Source of the DNA: Acidobacteriota bacterium
GTDB lineage: Bacteria; Acidobacteriota; Terriglobia; Terriglobales; SCQP01
Assembly: GCA_021818955.1 (NCBI GenBank)
Contig: JAKASR010000013.1
Location: 31,614 to 95,613 of the forward strand
Length of the DNA: 64,000 nt
Reading direction: 5' to 3'
Part shown: one piece after another, positions 43,622 to 51,382 of the stretch
How the letters are laid out: every line of letters begins with the position of its first letter
Numbering within the stretch: position 1 is the stretch's first letter
The notes under the pieces: generated by a model
Told to the model about the DNA's origin: nothing
Database searches by the model: none
What the model saw: only the letters and a program-made list of their open reading frames with translations
Position numbers and translations under genes: made by a program

Positions 43622-44656
43622 ATGTCCACTCAGGTCAATCCCAAACTCAATCGTATCGGCCTCGAACCCGCCGACTATAAAGGCGGGAAAACTACGCTCT
43701 GCGCCGGCTGCGGCCATAACGCCATCAGCGAGCGCATCATTGACGCCTGCTTCGAGTTGGGCGTCCACCCGCAGCGCGTGGTCAAGCTCAGCGGCATCGG
43801 CTGCTCCAGCAAAAGCCCGGCCTATTTCCTCAATCGCGCCTTCGGCTTCAACTCCGTTCATGGACGCATGCCCAGCGTCGCCACCGGCGCGCTCGTCGCC
43901 AATCAAACCCTGCTCGGCATCGGCGTCAGCGGCGATGGCGATACCGTCTCCATCGGCATCGGACAGTTCATCCACACCATGCGCCGCAATCTGCCGCTGG
44001 TTTACATCATCGAAGATAACGGCGTTTACGGCCTCACCAAGGGACAGTTCTCCGCTACCGCCGACCTCGGCTCGACTCTGAAAACCGGCGTCAGCAACGA
44101 CCTGCCGCCGCTCGATACCTGCGCCCTCGCCATCCTCTGCGGCGCTACCTTCGTCGCCCGTAGCTTCTCCGGCGATAAGCGCCAGCTCTTGGCCGTCTTG
44201 AAGGCCGCCCTGGCGCATCGCGGCACCGCCATGATCGACGTCATCTCGCCGTGCGTCACCTTTAACGATCATGAAGGCTCGACGAAAAGCTATAAGTACG
44301 TCAAGGAGCACGAGGACGCCCTGCAGGAAGTCGATTTCGTCCCCGCCGGCGAGGAAATCACCGTCGAATACGAGCCCGGCGCCGCCGTCGAAGTCGTCCT
44401 GCACGACGGCTCCCGCCTCCTGCTGCGCAAGCTCGGCCACGACTTCGATCCCACCTCCAAGGCCGCCGCCCTCGACCTCCTCACCCGCTCCCACGAGAAG
44501 GGCGAAGTGCTGACCGGCGTCTTTTACGTCGATGCCGCCAAGCCCGATTTCAATACCCTGCTCAACCTGGTCGACGAGCCGCTGGCCACCTTGCCCGAAG
44601 CCCGCGTCCGCCCGCCCCAGGCGGTGCTCGATCAGATCATGGCCGGCCTGCGCTGA
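43622..44656 (+). CDS. 2-oxoacid:ferredoxin oxidoreductase beta subunit (KorB type)
   Basis: A 344-residue TPP-binding subunit: TTLCAGCGHNAISERIIDA, HGRMPSVATGALVAN and the cofactor motif GVSGDGDTVSIGIGQFIHTMRRN (GDGD). It pairs with the preceding fused subunit; no separate ferredoxin domain (CxxCxxC) is present, so an external ferredoxin is assumed. Strand, spacing and size match the standard two-gene KorAB layout. Confidence 0.88.
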   Translation: MSTQVNPKLNRIGLEPADYKGGKTTLCAGCGHNAISERIIDACFELGVHPQRVVKLSGIGCSSKSPAYFLNRAFGFNSVHGRMPSVATGALVANQTLLGIGVSGDGDTVSIGIGQFIHTMRRNLPLVYIIEDNGVYGLTKGQFSATADLGSTLKTGVSNDLPPLDTCALAILCGATFVARSFSGDKRQLLAVLKAALAHRGTAMIDVISPCVTFNDHEGSTKSYKYVKEHEDALQEVDFVPAGEEITVEYEPGAAVEVVLHDGSRLLLRKLGHDFDPTSKAAALDLLTRSHEKGEVLTGVFYVDAAKPDFNTLLNLVDEPLATLPEARVRPPQAVLDQIMAGLR

Positions 44657-44724
44657 ACGGCTGATTAAACTGGCTTTCGGCCATCGCCGCCCAGCTGAAG
44701 TTTGTGGATGGCTTGATCGGGCAA

Positions 44725-44760
44725 GCGTCATCGCTTAAAAGTAAAAACGGCCGAGCCGCC
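44725..44760 (-). repeat. Dispersed repeat, left-end fragment
   Basis: GCTTAAAAGTAAAAACGGCC and the adjoining GAGCCGCC are the inverted left end. It lies between korB and the GH28 gene; the rest of that 237-bp gap shows nothing else I recognise. Confidence 0.7.
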
Positions 44761-44893
44761 GGAGTGGAAGCCTTGCTTGCGGCTGTCGTCGCCGCTTTGT
44801 TGCTTCGCTGGCATTTCGGCCTTGAATTTTTTTAGCTCCAAACCTGCTATTCGGACGTAAAAATAGGTTTTGCCTTTGGGAGAAAAGCTTGCC

Positions 44894-46576
44894 ATGCCGC
44901 CTGCCAATCGCCGCTCTTTCCTGAAATGGGCCGGCATCGCGCCGGCCGCCGCCGGCGCCGGAAACGCCGGCGGGCCGCCACTCCAGTCGGTTGCCGCCGC
45001 GGGCGAAATCCCGCCCGCCGCCGCCGATTTCAACGTCCGCCATTTCGGCGCTCGCGGCGATGGCAATACCCTTGACACTGCCGCCATCAATCGCGCCATC
45101 GCCGCCGCCGCCCGCGCCGGCGGCGGACGCGTGCTCTTCCCCGCCGGTAATTATTTGAGCTTTTCCATCCACCTCGCCTCCCGCGTCACTTTATATCTCG
45201 GTGACGGCGCCGCCCTCATCGCCGCCCAGCCTCCGGCTTCGCCCGGCGCTTCCGGCGGCTACGATCATCCCGAGCCCAATCCCGCCGCCGGCTATTTTGA
45301 AGATTTCGGCCACCGTCATTGGCACAACAGCCTGATCTGGGGCGACGGCCTGCACGATGTCGCCATCCTCGGCCCCGGCCTGATCTGGGGCCGCGGCCTC
45401 AGCAAAGGCTACGGCCCCGGCCCCAACCAGAAGCAGCCCGGCGTCGCGGATAAGTCCATTGCCCTGAAAAATTGCCATAACGTCCTGCTGCGCGATTTCT
45501 CCATCCTGCAAGCCGGGCATTTCGGCATTCTCGCCACCGGCGTTGATAACCTCACCATCGACAACCTGCTGATCGATACCAACCGCGACGGCATGGATAT
45601 CGACTGCTGCCGCAACGTGCGCATCGTTAACACCAGCGTCAATTCGCCCTGGGACGACGCTATCGTGCTGAAAAGCTCCTACGCCCTCGGCTACGCCCGC
45701 CCCACCGAGTTCGTCACCATCGCCAACTGCTTTGTCGGCGGCGGCTACCAGCTCGGCACGCTGCTCGATGGCAGTTATCAACTCTTTCCTCCGGGCGGGC
45801 GGCGGCCGCATACCGGACGCATCAAGTTCGGCACCGAATCCACCGGCGGCTTCAAAAATATCGTCATCAACAATTGCGTTTTCGAGCGCTGCCAGGGCCT
45901 GGCGCTGGAAACCGTCGATGGCGCCCACCTGGAAGACGTCGCCATTTCCAACCTCAGCCTGCGCCACGTCAGCAGCGCGCCCATCTATCTGCGCCTGGGC
46001 AAGCGTATGCGCGTTCCCGGCGGCAATCCGGCCTTCGCTTCGGCCAAGAGCAGCGGGGGCGTGGCGTCGAATGCCCCTTTCGGCCCTTACCCCATCGGCG
46101 TGTTTCGCCGCGTGGTGATTTCCAACCTCGTCTGCAACGGCGCCGATCCCCGCCTCTGCTCCATCCTCAGCGGCATCCCCGGACATCCTCTCGAAGACGT
46201 GCGCTTGAACGACATCCTGATCGAACACGCCGCCGATCCGGTCGCCGCCGATCGCCGCGCCTCGCCCCCCGAACGCCAGCGCGCTTACCCCGGCCCCGGC
46301 AGCACCGGCCCCATGCCGGCGCACGCCTTTTTCATCCGCCATGCCCGCGGTCTCAGCCTGAGCAATATCGACGTGCGCGCCCGCGGCGATGAAAAGCGCC
46401 CCGCTTGCGTTTTGCAGGATGTGCGCGACGCGTCGTTCTTTCATGTCCGCTTCCGTCCCGCCGCTCCAGCCTTTGTCCTGCGCGATATCGAGCGCTTTCA
46501 ATTGGAACAAAGCTGGCCGCTGCCCGACACCCGCCTCCTGCGCGCCTCGGCGCATTCGATCCCCGGCGCGGAATAG
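44894..46576 (+). CDS. Exported GH28-like glycoside hydrolase (polygalacturonase family)
   Basis: About 560 residues. The N-terminus has a Tat signal with NRRSFLKWAG, so it is exported folded. Next come FNVRHFGARGDGNTLDTAAINRAI, the GH28 start of the right-handed beta-helix, and LIDTNRDGMDIDCCRNV, standing for the NTD motif. Further markers are DDAIVLKS for the DD motif and GRIKFGTESTGGFKNI for the RIK motif. The histidine of the usual GHG loop is not obvious, so activity may be altered. The family cleaves galacturonan or related glycans. ATG 44894 starts right at the Tat region. The neighbouring ExuT-like carrier and glycerate kinase fit pectin use. Confidence 0.78.
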   Translation: MPPANRRSFLKWAGIAPAAAGAGNAGGPPLQSVAAAGEIPPAAADFNVRHFGARGDGNTLDTAAINRAIAAAARAGGGRVLFPAGNYLSFSIHLASRVTLYLGDGAALIAAQPPASPGASGGYDHPEPNPAAGYFEDFGHRHWHNSLIWGDGLHDVAILGPGLIWGRGLSKGYGPGPNQKQPGVADKSIALKNCHNVLLRDFSILQAGHFGILATGVDNLTIDNLLIDTNRDGMDIDCCRNVRIVNTSVNSPWDDAIVLKSSYALGYARPTEFVTIANCFVGGGYQLGTLLDGSYQLFPPGGRRPHTGRIKFGTESTGGFKNIVINNCVFERCQGLALETVDGAHLEDVAISNLSLRHVSSAPIYLRLGKRMRVPGGNPAFASAKSSGGVASNAPFGPYPIGVFRRVVISNLVCNGADPRLCSILSGIPGHPLEDVRLNDILIEHAADPVAADRRASPPERQRAYPGPGSTGPMPAHAFFIRHARGLSLSNIDVRARGDEKRPACVLQDVRDASFFHVRFRPAAPAFVLRDIERFQLEQSWPLPDTRLLRASAHSIPGAE

Positions 46577-46618
46577 GCTTCGCCGCCGCCTGCGCTTGGC
46601 TGGGTGGCTTGATGGGGC

Positions 46619-46664
46619 GGGCGTCAGCGCCTAAGCGCCTAAGCGTCTAAGCGGCCGAGCCGCT
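46619..46664 (-). repeat. Dispersed repeat fragment with local CTAAGCG triplication
   Basis: GGGCGTCAGCGCCTAAGCG, then CCTAAGCG and TCTAAGCGGCCGAGCCGCTT: the inverted left end with the AAAAG section replaced by three short CTAAGCG units. It directly precedes the first heptamer array. Confidence 0.6.
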
Positions 46665-46693
46665 TGAGCTGCATTCGTTCGTTTTCCCTCCCA

Positions 46694-47120
46694 GCTCCGC
46701 GCCCTGCGCCCCGCGCCCTGCGCCCCGCGCCCTGCGCTCCGCGCCCTGCGCTCCGCGCTCTGCGCTCTGCGCTTTGCGCTTTGCGCTTTGCGCTCTGTGC
46801 TTTGCGCCCTGTGCTTTGCGCTTTGTGCTCTGCGCTCTGTGCTCTGTGCTCTGTGCTCTGCGCTCTGTGCTCTGCGCTCTGCGCTCTGTGCTCTGCGCTT
46901 TTTTCCTTCCGTGGAAAGCAGCCCGCTTGCGGGCTGCGCCCAGGCAAATTCGGGCTTTTCTGACTTACTGCGTCCTAGCTCCCGATTCCTGCTTTTTCTC
47001 TGTGCTCTAGTCTCCGCGCTCTGCGCTCTGCGCTCCTCACTCTGTGCCCTGTGCTTTGCGCTCTGTGCTTTGCGCTCTGTGCTTTGCGCTCTGTGCTTTG
47101 CGCTCTGTGCTTTGCGCTCT
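46694..47120 (+). repeat. Heptamer repeat array composite 1 (GCYYYGY)n-spacer-(GCYYYGY)n
   Basis: 29 perfect-length heptamers GCYYYGY run from 46694 to 46896. A 102-bp spacer follows with a GCAGCCCGCTTGCGGGCTGC hairpin at 46918-46937, then a shorter, degenerate array (about 46999-47120). The same composite occurs at 49857-50285. It fills the 600-bp gap between GH28 and glmU. The frames it opens are low-complexity artefacts, not genes. Confidence 0.9.
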
Positions 47121-47176
47121 TTTTTCCCCCGCGCTTAGGCGAGAATGGGTAAAGCAGCTTGTGAAGGAGCCGCATT

Positions 47177-48577
47177 ATGTCGGGAAATACTGGCTTGATT
47201 GTGCTGGCGGCGGGGAAAGGGACGCGCATGAAATCGCGGCATCCGAAGGTGCTGCATGAGGCCGGCGGCCGCAGTCTGCTGCAGCACGCCCTGGCCGCGG
47301 CGATCGGCGCCGGCTTCTCCCCCGCTGACATTCTGGTGGTGATCGGACACGCCGCCGGCGCGGTGCGGGCGCGGGCCGAAGCCGCCGGCGCGCGCTGCGT
47401 CGTGCAGCAGCCGCAACTGGGCAGTGGAGATGCCGTGCGCGCGGCCCGCAAGCCGGCGGAAGCTTATGCGCGCGTGCTGGTCATCAATGGCGACATGCCG
47501 CTGGTTTCTTCCCGCACTTTGCGCGCCCTTTGCGATTTGCTCGAAGCCGGCGCGGCGGCCGCCTTGGCCACCGCGGAACCGGCGGAATCCCGCCCCTATG
47601 GACGCATCCTGCGCGACCCCGCCACCGGACGCGTGCTGGCCATCGTGGAAGACCAAGTCGCCAGCCCGGAGCAGAAAGCCATTCGCGAGCTGAATGCCGG
47701 CTTTTACGGCTTCGAAACCGCCCGGCTGTGGCCGGCGCTCGCCGCCATCGGCGCCGATAATCCCCACGGCGAGTATTACCTGACCGATGTCATTGCCCAA
47801 CTGTCGCGCTCCGGCGCCGAAATCGCCGGCTATCGCCTCCCCGATCCGGAAGAAATTCTCGGCATCAACACTCGCCAGGAATTGGCTCAGGCGGATTCGT
47901 TGCTGCGGCGGCGCGAAGCTCGCCGCCTGATGGAGGCCGGCGTAACCATCTACGCTCCCGAATCGGTGCGGATCGATGCCGGCGTCCTGGTCGGCGAGGA
48001 TACCGTGCTCGAAGCCGGCGTCGAGTTGCGCGGCCGCTGCCGCATCGGTTCCGGATGCCGCATCGGCGCCGGCTCGCTGCTGACCGATATGGAATTGGGC
48101 GAGGACGTCGAAGTCCTGCCCTACAGCGTGCTCAATGCCGCCACTGCCGAATCCGGCGCGCGCATTGGGCCGTTTACCCGCTTGCGCGAAGGCGCGCATG
48201 TCGGCGCCGGCGCCCACGTCGGCAACTTTGTCGAGCTGAAAAAAGCCCGCCTCGGCGCCGGCAGCAAGGCCATGCACCTGGCCTACTTGGGCGACGCCGA
48301 AATCGGCGCGGATTCCAATATCGGCGCCGGCACCATTACCTGCAACTACGACGGCCGCGCCAAGCATGCCACCCGCATCGGCGATGACTGCTTTATCGGC
48401 AGCAACTCCACCCTGGTGGCGCCGCTCGAAATTGGCGCGCGCGCCTATATTGGCGCGGGTAGCGTGATTACCGAAAAGGTCGCGCCCGAAGCGCTGGCGC
48501 TGGGACGCAGCCGCCAGGTGGAAAAGCCCGGCTGGCGCCGCCGCCGCGATAAAATTGCCGCCAATCGCGGCGGCTAG
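47177..48577 (+). CDS. glmU: Bifunctional GlmU: GlcNAc-1-P uridyltransferase / GlcN-1-P acetyltransferase
   Basis: A 466-residue cytoplasmic enzyme making UDP-GlcNAc. The N-terminal pyrophosphorylase domain opens LIVLAAGKGTRMKSRHPKVLH (G-x-G-T-R-M), then QQPQLGSGDAV and NGDMPLV. The C-terminal left-handed beta-helix shows hexapeptide periodicity and the acetyltransferase signature NIGAGTITCNYDGRAKHATRIGDDCFIGSN. The start ATG at 47177 follows GAAGGAG about 6 bases upstream. Downstream it is followed by a full repeat copy and the asparaginase gene. Its product supplies GlcNAc for peptidoglycan, lipid A and probably the exopolysaccharide. Confidence 0.95.
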   Translation: MSGNTGLIVLAAGKGTRMKSRHPKVLHEAGGRSLLQHALAAAIGAGFSPADILVVIGHAAGAVRARAEAAGARCVVQQPQLGSGDAVRAARKPAEAYARVLVINGDMPLVSSRTLRALCDLLEAGAAAALATAEPAESRPYGRILRDPATGRVLAIVEDQVASPEQKAIRELNAGFYGFETARLWPALAAIGADNPHGEYYLTDVIAQLSRSGAEIAGYRLPDPEEILGINTRQELAQADSLLRRREARRLMEAGVTIYAPESVRIDAGVLVGEDTVLEAGVELRGRCRIGSGCRIGAGSLLTDMELGEDVEVLPYSVLNAATAESGARIGPFTRLREGAHVGAGAHVGNFVELKKARLGAGSKAMHLAYLGDAEIGADSNIGAGTITCNYDGRAKHATRIGDDCFIGSNSTLVAPLEIGARAYIGAGSVITEKVAPEALALGRSRQVEKPGWRRRRDKIAANRGG

Positions 48578-48613
48578 TCCCGCCCGCCGCTTCGGCTGGC
48601 GCCGGTTGTTTAG

Positions 48614-48865
48614 GGCGGCTCGGCCGCTTTTGCTTTTAGGCGCTGACGCTTTCGCAAAGGTCCGGCCGACACCGGACGCAGGGCGAATATTCATGGGTAC
48701 CGGGTATTGTCAGACGCAATTCCTGCGGCATTGCTTGGTATTGTCGTTCATAGGCGCGGGACCTAACCGGAACTCCGCGCGAACCCGGCCCGCGGGCATG
48801 GCTGCAGGCAATTTCTCCGAAATTGCCAATGACGAAACTACTGCCCGGCTCGGCCGTTAACGCTT
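48614..48865 (+). repeat. Dispersed repeat, longest full copy
   Basis: Left end GGCGGCTCGGCCGCTTTTGC, the GTCCGG hairpin, then a section with CAATTCCTGCGGCATTG, GGCGCGGGACC, GGCAATTTCTCCGAAATTGC and the right end CTCGGCCGTTAACGCTTT. It contains an extra inner section shared with the copy at 57885-58229 and missing in others, hence a modular element. Stop of glmU and start of the asparaginase gene flank it. Confidence 0.85.
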
Positions 48866-48893
48866 TACGAATGAGCATTGCTTGAGCGCATCA

Positions 48894-49835
48894 ATGTCTT
48901 CTTCTTCACCCCTTGCTATCGTCGTTCACGGTGGCGCCTGGAGCATTCCCAGCCGCGAGCTTGATGCCCATCGCGCCGGCGTCGCCGCCGCCGCCGAGGC
49001 CGGCTGGCAAGTGCTCGACGCCGGCGGCAGCGCCCTCGACGCGGTCGAAGCCGCCATCGCCCGCCTGGAAGATGATCCGGTCTTCAATGCCGGCGCCGGC
49101 AGCAACCTGAATCGCGATGGACGCGTTCAGATGGACGCGCTGCTGATGGAAGGCGCTCAACTCCGCGCCGGCGCCGTCGCCGCCGTCGAGCGCGTCGCCA
49201 ATCCCATCCGCCTGGCGCGCCAGATTCTGGAGCGCGATCCGCACCTCTACTATGCCGGCGCCGCCGCCGAAGCCCGCGCCCAGGCGCTGGGCTTCGCGCT
49301 CTGCGCTCCGGAAGCCCTGGTCACGCCGGCGCAGCGCCAACGCTGGCTCGAGGCGCGCGCCGCCGGCGCCCCTGCCGAATTTGAATCCGCGCCGCTGCCC
49401 GTGCGCGGCCAGGCAATCGACGCTCTGCCCGCCGGCGATACCGTGGGCGCGGTCGCGCTCGACGCCGCCGGACACCTCGCCGCCGGCACTTCCACCGGCG
49501 GCACCTTTTTCAAGCTGCCCGGCCGCATCGGCGATTCTTCCCTGCCCGGCTGCGGCGGCTATGCCGACGACGAGTTGGCCGCGGTCTCAACCACCGGTTG
49601 GGGCGAAAGCATCATGCGCGTCACGCTGGCCCGCCTGGCTGCGGATTTCTCCCGCCATCTGCCCGCCCGCGCCGCCGCCGAAGCCGCCATCGCCCACCTC
49701 GCCCGCCGGGTCGGCGGCTACGGCGGCCTCATCCTGCTGCGCCCCGGCGCCGAAATCGGCATTGCCTGGAATACCCGCCAGATGGCCCGCGCCTGGCGCC
49801 GCTCCGGCATGCACTCGGCGCGCGCCGCGGTCTGA
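48894..49835 (+). CDS. Isoaspartyl peptidase/L-asparaginase (Ntn hydrolase)
   Basis: A 313-residue plant-type asparaginase. The N-terminal half has IVVHGGAWSIP and GGSALDAVEAAIARLEDDPVFNAGAGSNLNRDGRVQMDAL. Autocleavage occurs before the nucleophile Thr in GDTVGAVALD. TGGTFFKLPGRIGDSSLPGCG, the substrate-binding segment, follows. It removes isoaspartyl or free asparagine in the cytoplasm. ATG 48894 is chosen; TTG 48882 is in frame. Its stop is 20 bases before the second heptamer composite. Confidence 0.92.
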   Translation: MSSSSPLAIVVHGGAWSIPSRELDAHRAGVAAAAEAGWQVLDAGGSALDAVEAAIARLEDDPVFNAGAGSNLNRDGRVQMDALLMEGAQLRAGAVAAVERVANPIRLARQILERDPHLYYAGAAAEARAQALGFALCAPEALVTPAQRQRWLEARAAGAPAEFESAPLPVRGQAIDALPAGDTVGAVALDAAGHLAAGTSTGGTFFKLPGRIGDSSLPGCGGYADDELAAVSTTGWGESIMRVTLARLAADFSRHLPARAAAEAAIAHLARRVGGYGGLILLRPGAEIGIAWNTRQMARAWRRSGMHSARAAV

Positions 49836-49856
49836 CGGGTTTCTTCATCGTTCCGC

Positions 49857-50285
49857 GCTCCGCGCTCCGCGCTCTGTGCTCTGTACTCTGTGCTTTGCGC
49901 TTTGTGCTCTGCGCTCTGCGCTTTGCGCTTTACGCCCTGCGCTCTGTGCTCTGTGCTTTGTGCTTTGTGCTCTGCGCCCTGCGCTCCGCGCTCTGCGCTT
50001 TGTGCTCTGCGCTCTGTGCTCCGCGCTCTGTGCTCCGCGCTCTGTGCTTTTTTCCTTCCGTGGAAAGCAGCCCGCTTGCGGGCTGCGCCCAGGCAAATTC
50101 GGTCTTTTTCTAATTCCTGCGTCCTAGCTCCTGATTCCTGCTTTTTCTTTGTGCTCTAGGCTCTGTGCTCTGCGCTTTGCGCTCTGCGCTCTGCGCTCTG
50201 CGCTTTGCGCTCTGCGCTCTGCGCTTTGCGCTCTGCGCTCTGCGCTCTGCGCTTTGCGCTCTGCGCTCTGCGCTTTGCGCTCTGC
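49857..50285 (+). repeat. Heptamer repeat array composite 2
   Basis: 27 heptamers (49857-50045), a spacer nearly identical to composite 1 with the hairpin at 50067-50086, then 19 heptamers (50153-50285). The second part is read on the minus strand as the C-terminal tail of the next gene, and one variant heptamer GCTCTAG provides its stop codon. Nothing else is in the 320-bp gap after the asparaginase gene. Confidence 0.9.
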
Positions 50286-51151
50286 GCTTTCGTCGTCACC
50301 TTAAACGGACGATAGTGGTCGTAAACCACCGTCGTGCGCAGCCGGTAGTGCTTGAAAATCAACAGCCGTGCATCGGCTTGAATCGTCAAGCGCGCCGGAA
50401 ACGCCGGATGATGCTGGCCCGCCGCCATCTGCAAATGCATGCGGGCGCCGGGTTCGATGCGGGCAATCAGCCAGCCGTAGCTGATCGTCTTCAATACCCG
50501 CAGGCGCAGCGCCACGACCTGGAAATCCCGGCAGGCTACCCAAAACCGGCCGTCGATTTTCTGCAAAAGCTTCAATGACTTGTTGGGCGCGCGCCAATGC
50601 CGCCGCGGCTGCGCGTCAATCGCATAAACGCAGCCCTGCGCGCTTTCCCGCTTGCCCAGCAGGCGCAAATGGAAAGCCTGCGGAATGGCGTCACGAAACT
50701 GCTTGCGCCGCCGCTCGGCGCGCAATTTGCGCTTGGCCGCCTTGCGCGGATGCCGTTCCGCCCACTCCGCCCGGCGCAACAGCTTTTGCCGCTCGGCCGC
50801 TCGCTTTTTCGCCGGCAGCGGCTTGCCGTCTTTTTCCGTTAGCTCGCGAAATTCGCGTCCCGCCACGGTGCTCACCAGATAGGTGCGCGTCTCGGTTTTG
50901 CTCACGCTGCCATTGCCGCGCAGGTACTCGACCCGCTCGCGCTCGCGCCATTCATACTGCTCCAGCGCGCGGTCGCTCGCGGCTTGGGCGCGCCGCGCGC
51001 CGCGCAAAATCACCGCCAGGCTGGGCAGCGGCGGCTGTCCGGCCGCCGTCGGGTTCGCCGCCGCCGCCTGGCCCGCCGCCGGCCTCGGCGCCGCGATAAA
51101 GATCAGACTCCAACCAAGTCCCGCCGCCGTGATCGTGTGTCGAAGTTTCAT
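50156..51151 (-). CDS. Secreted protein with a heptad-repeat tail created by the heptamer array
   Basis: 331 residues. The signal peptide MKLRHTITAAGLGWSLIFIAAPRPAAG is followed by a conserved-looking domain (residues 75-285): YEWRERERVEYLRGNGSV, KKRAAERQKLLRRAEWAE, RFWVACRDFQVVALRLRVL and KHYRLRTTVVYDHYRPFKV. It resembles outer-membrane lipoprotein-sorting-like acidobacterial proteins, but I cannot name it. From residue about 289 the protein is (AQSAKRR/AQSAERK/AQSAERR)n because 7-bp DNA repeats read as heptapeptides. The native C-terminus is probably lost after KVTTK. Start ATG 51151. Confidence 0.6.
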   Translation of the reverse strand: MKLRHTITAAGLGWSLIFIAAPRPAAGQAAAANPTAAGQPPLPSLAVILRGARRAQAASDRALEQYEWRERERVEYLRGNGSVSKTETRTYLVSTVAGREFRELTEKDGKPLPAKKRAAERQKLLRRAEWAERHPRKAAKRKLRAERRRKQFRDAIPQAFHLRLLGKRESAQGCVYAIDAQPRRHWRAPNKSLKLLQKIDGRFWVACRDFQVVALRLRVLKTISYGWLIARIEPGARMHLQMAAGQHHPAFPARLTIQADARLLIFKHYRLRTTVVYDHYRPFKVTTKAQSAKRRAQSAKRRAQSAERKAQSAERKAQSAERRAQSAEHRA

Positions 51152-51193
51152 GCGCCGCTTCGCTATATTCTGAGGCTAACCGGATTATGCTTT

Positions 51194-51271
51194 ATGGCGG
51201 TCAAGACTTTCATGACGGTCGCGGATTACCTGGCTCTGGAGGAAGCGCCCGGCGAGCGCTACGAATTTGTT
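51194..51271 (+). pseudogene. Uma2-family nuclease gene truncated by the dispersed repeat
   Basis: The frame reads MAVKTFMTVADYLALEEAPG then ERYEFV, the N-terminus typical of Uma2/DUF820 restriction-endonuclease-like proteins, but after 26 codons it runs into the repeat (KVSGFGRTFAKASALESKSG) and stops at 51352. The catalytic core is missing. The start of this family usually continues for about 190 residues. A clean fusion at the codon level implies that the repeat, or a deletion ending in it, removed the gene body. Confidence 0.7.
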
Positions 51272-51342
51272 CGCAAAGTGTCCGGTTTCGGCCGGACCTT
51301 TGCGAAAGCGTCGGCGCTTGAAAGTAAAAGCGGCCGAGCCGC
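51272..51342 (-). repeat. Dispersed repeat, inverted left-half copy
   Basis: CGCAAAGTGTCCGGTTTCGG (GTCCGG hairpin) through AAAGTAAAAGCGGCCGAGCC. It fuses in frame with the Uma2 remnant and ends 40 bases before the phosphoesterase stop. Confidence 0.85.
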
Positions 51343-51382
51343 ACTCCCCTGAAGCCTGAACCTGCGCTTATCGATTGCACGC

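Noticed and set aside
41689..43629. 646-residue open frame on the minus strand opposite korA
   Set aside because: It is a shadow of a well-matched KorA protein in a GC-rich region; its residues are low-complexity Gly/Ala/Asp without motifs.
46664..47138. Several Cys/Ala/Leu-rich frames across the heptamer arrays
   Set aside because: They are translations of a 7-bp repeat in different frames and change with array length; no evidence of expression.
46694..50285. CRISPR array suspicion for the repeated arrays
   Set aside because: Units are 7 bp without unique spacers and no cas gene is near.
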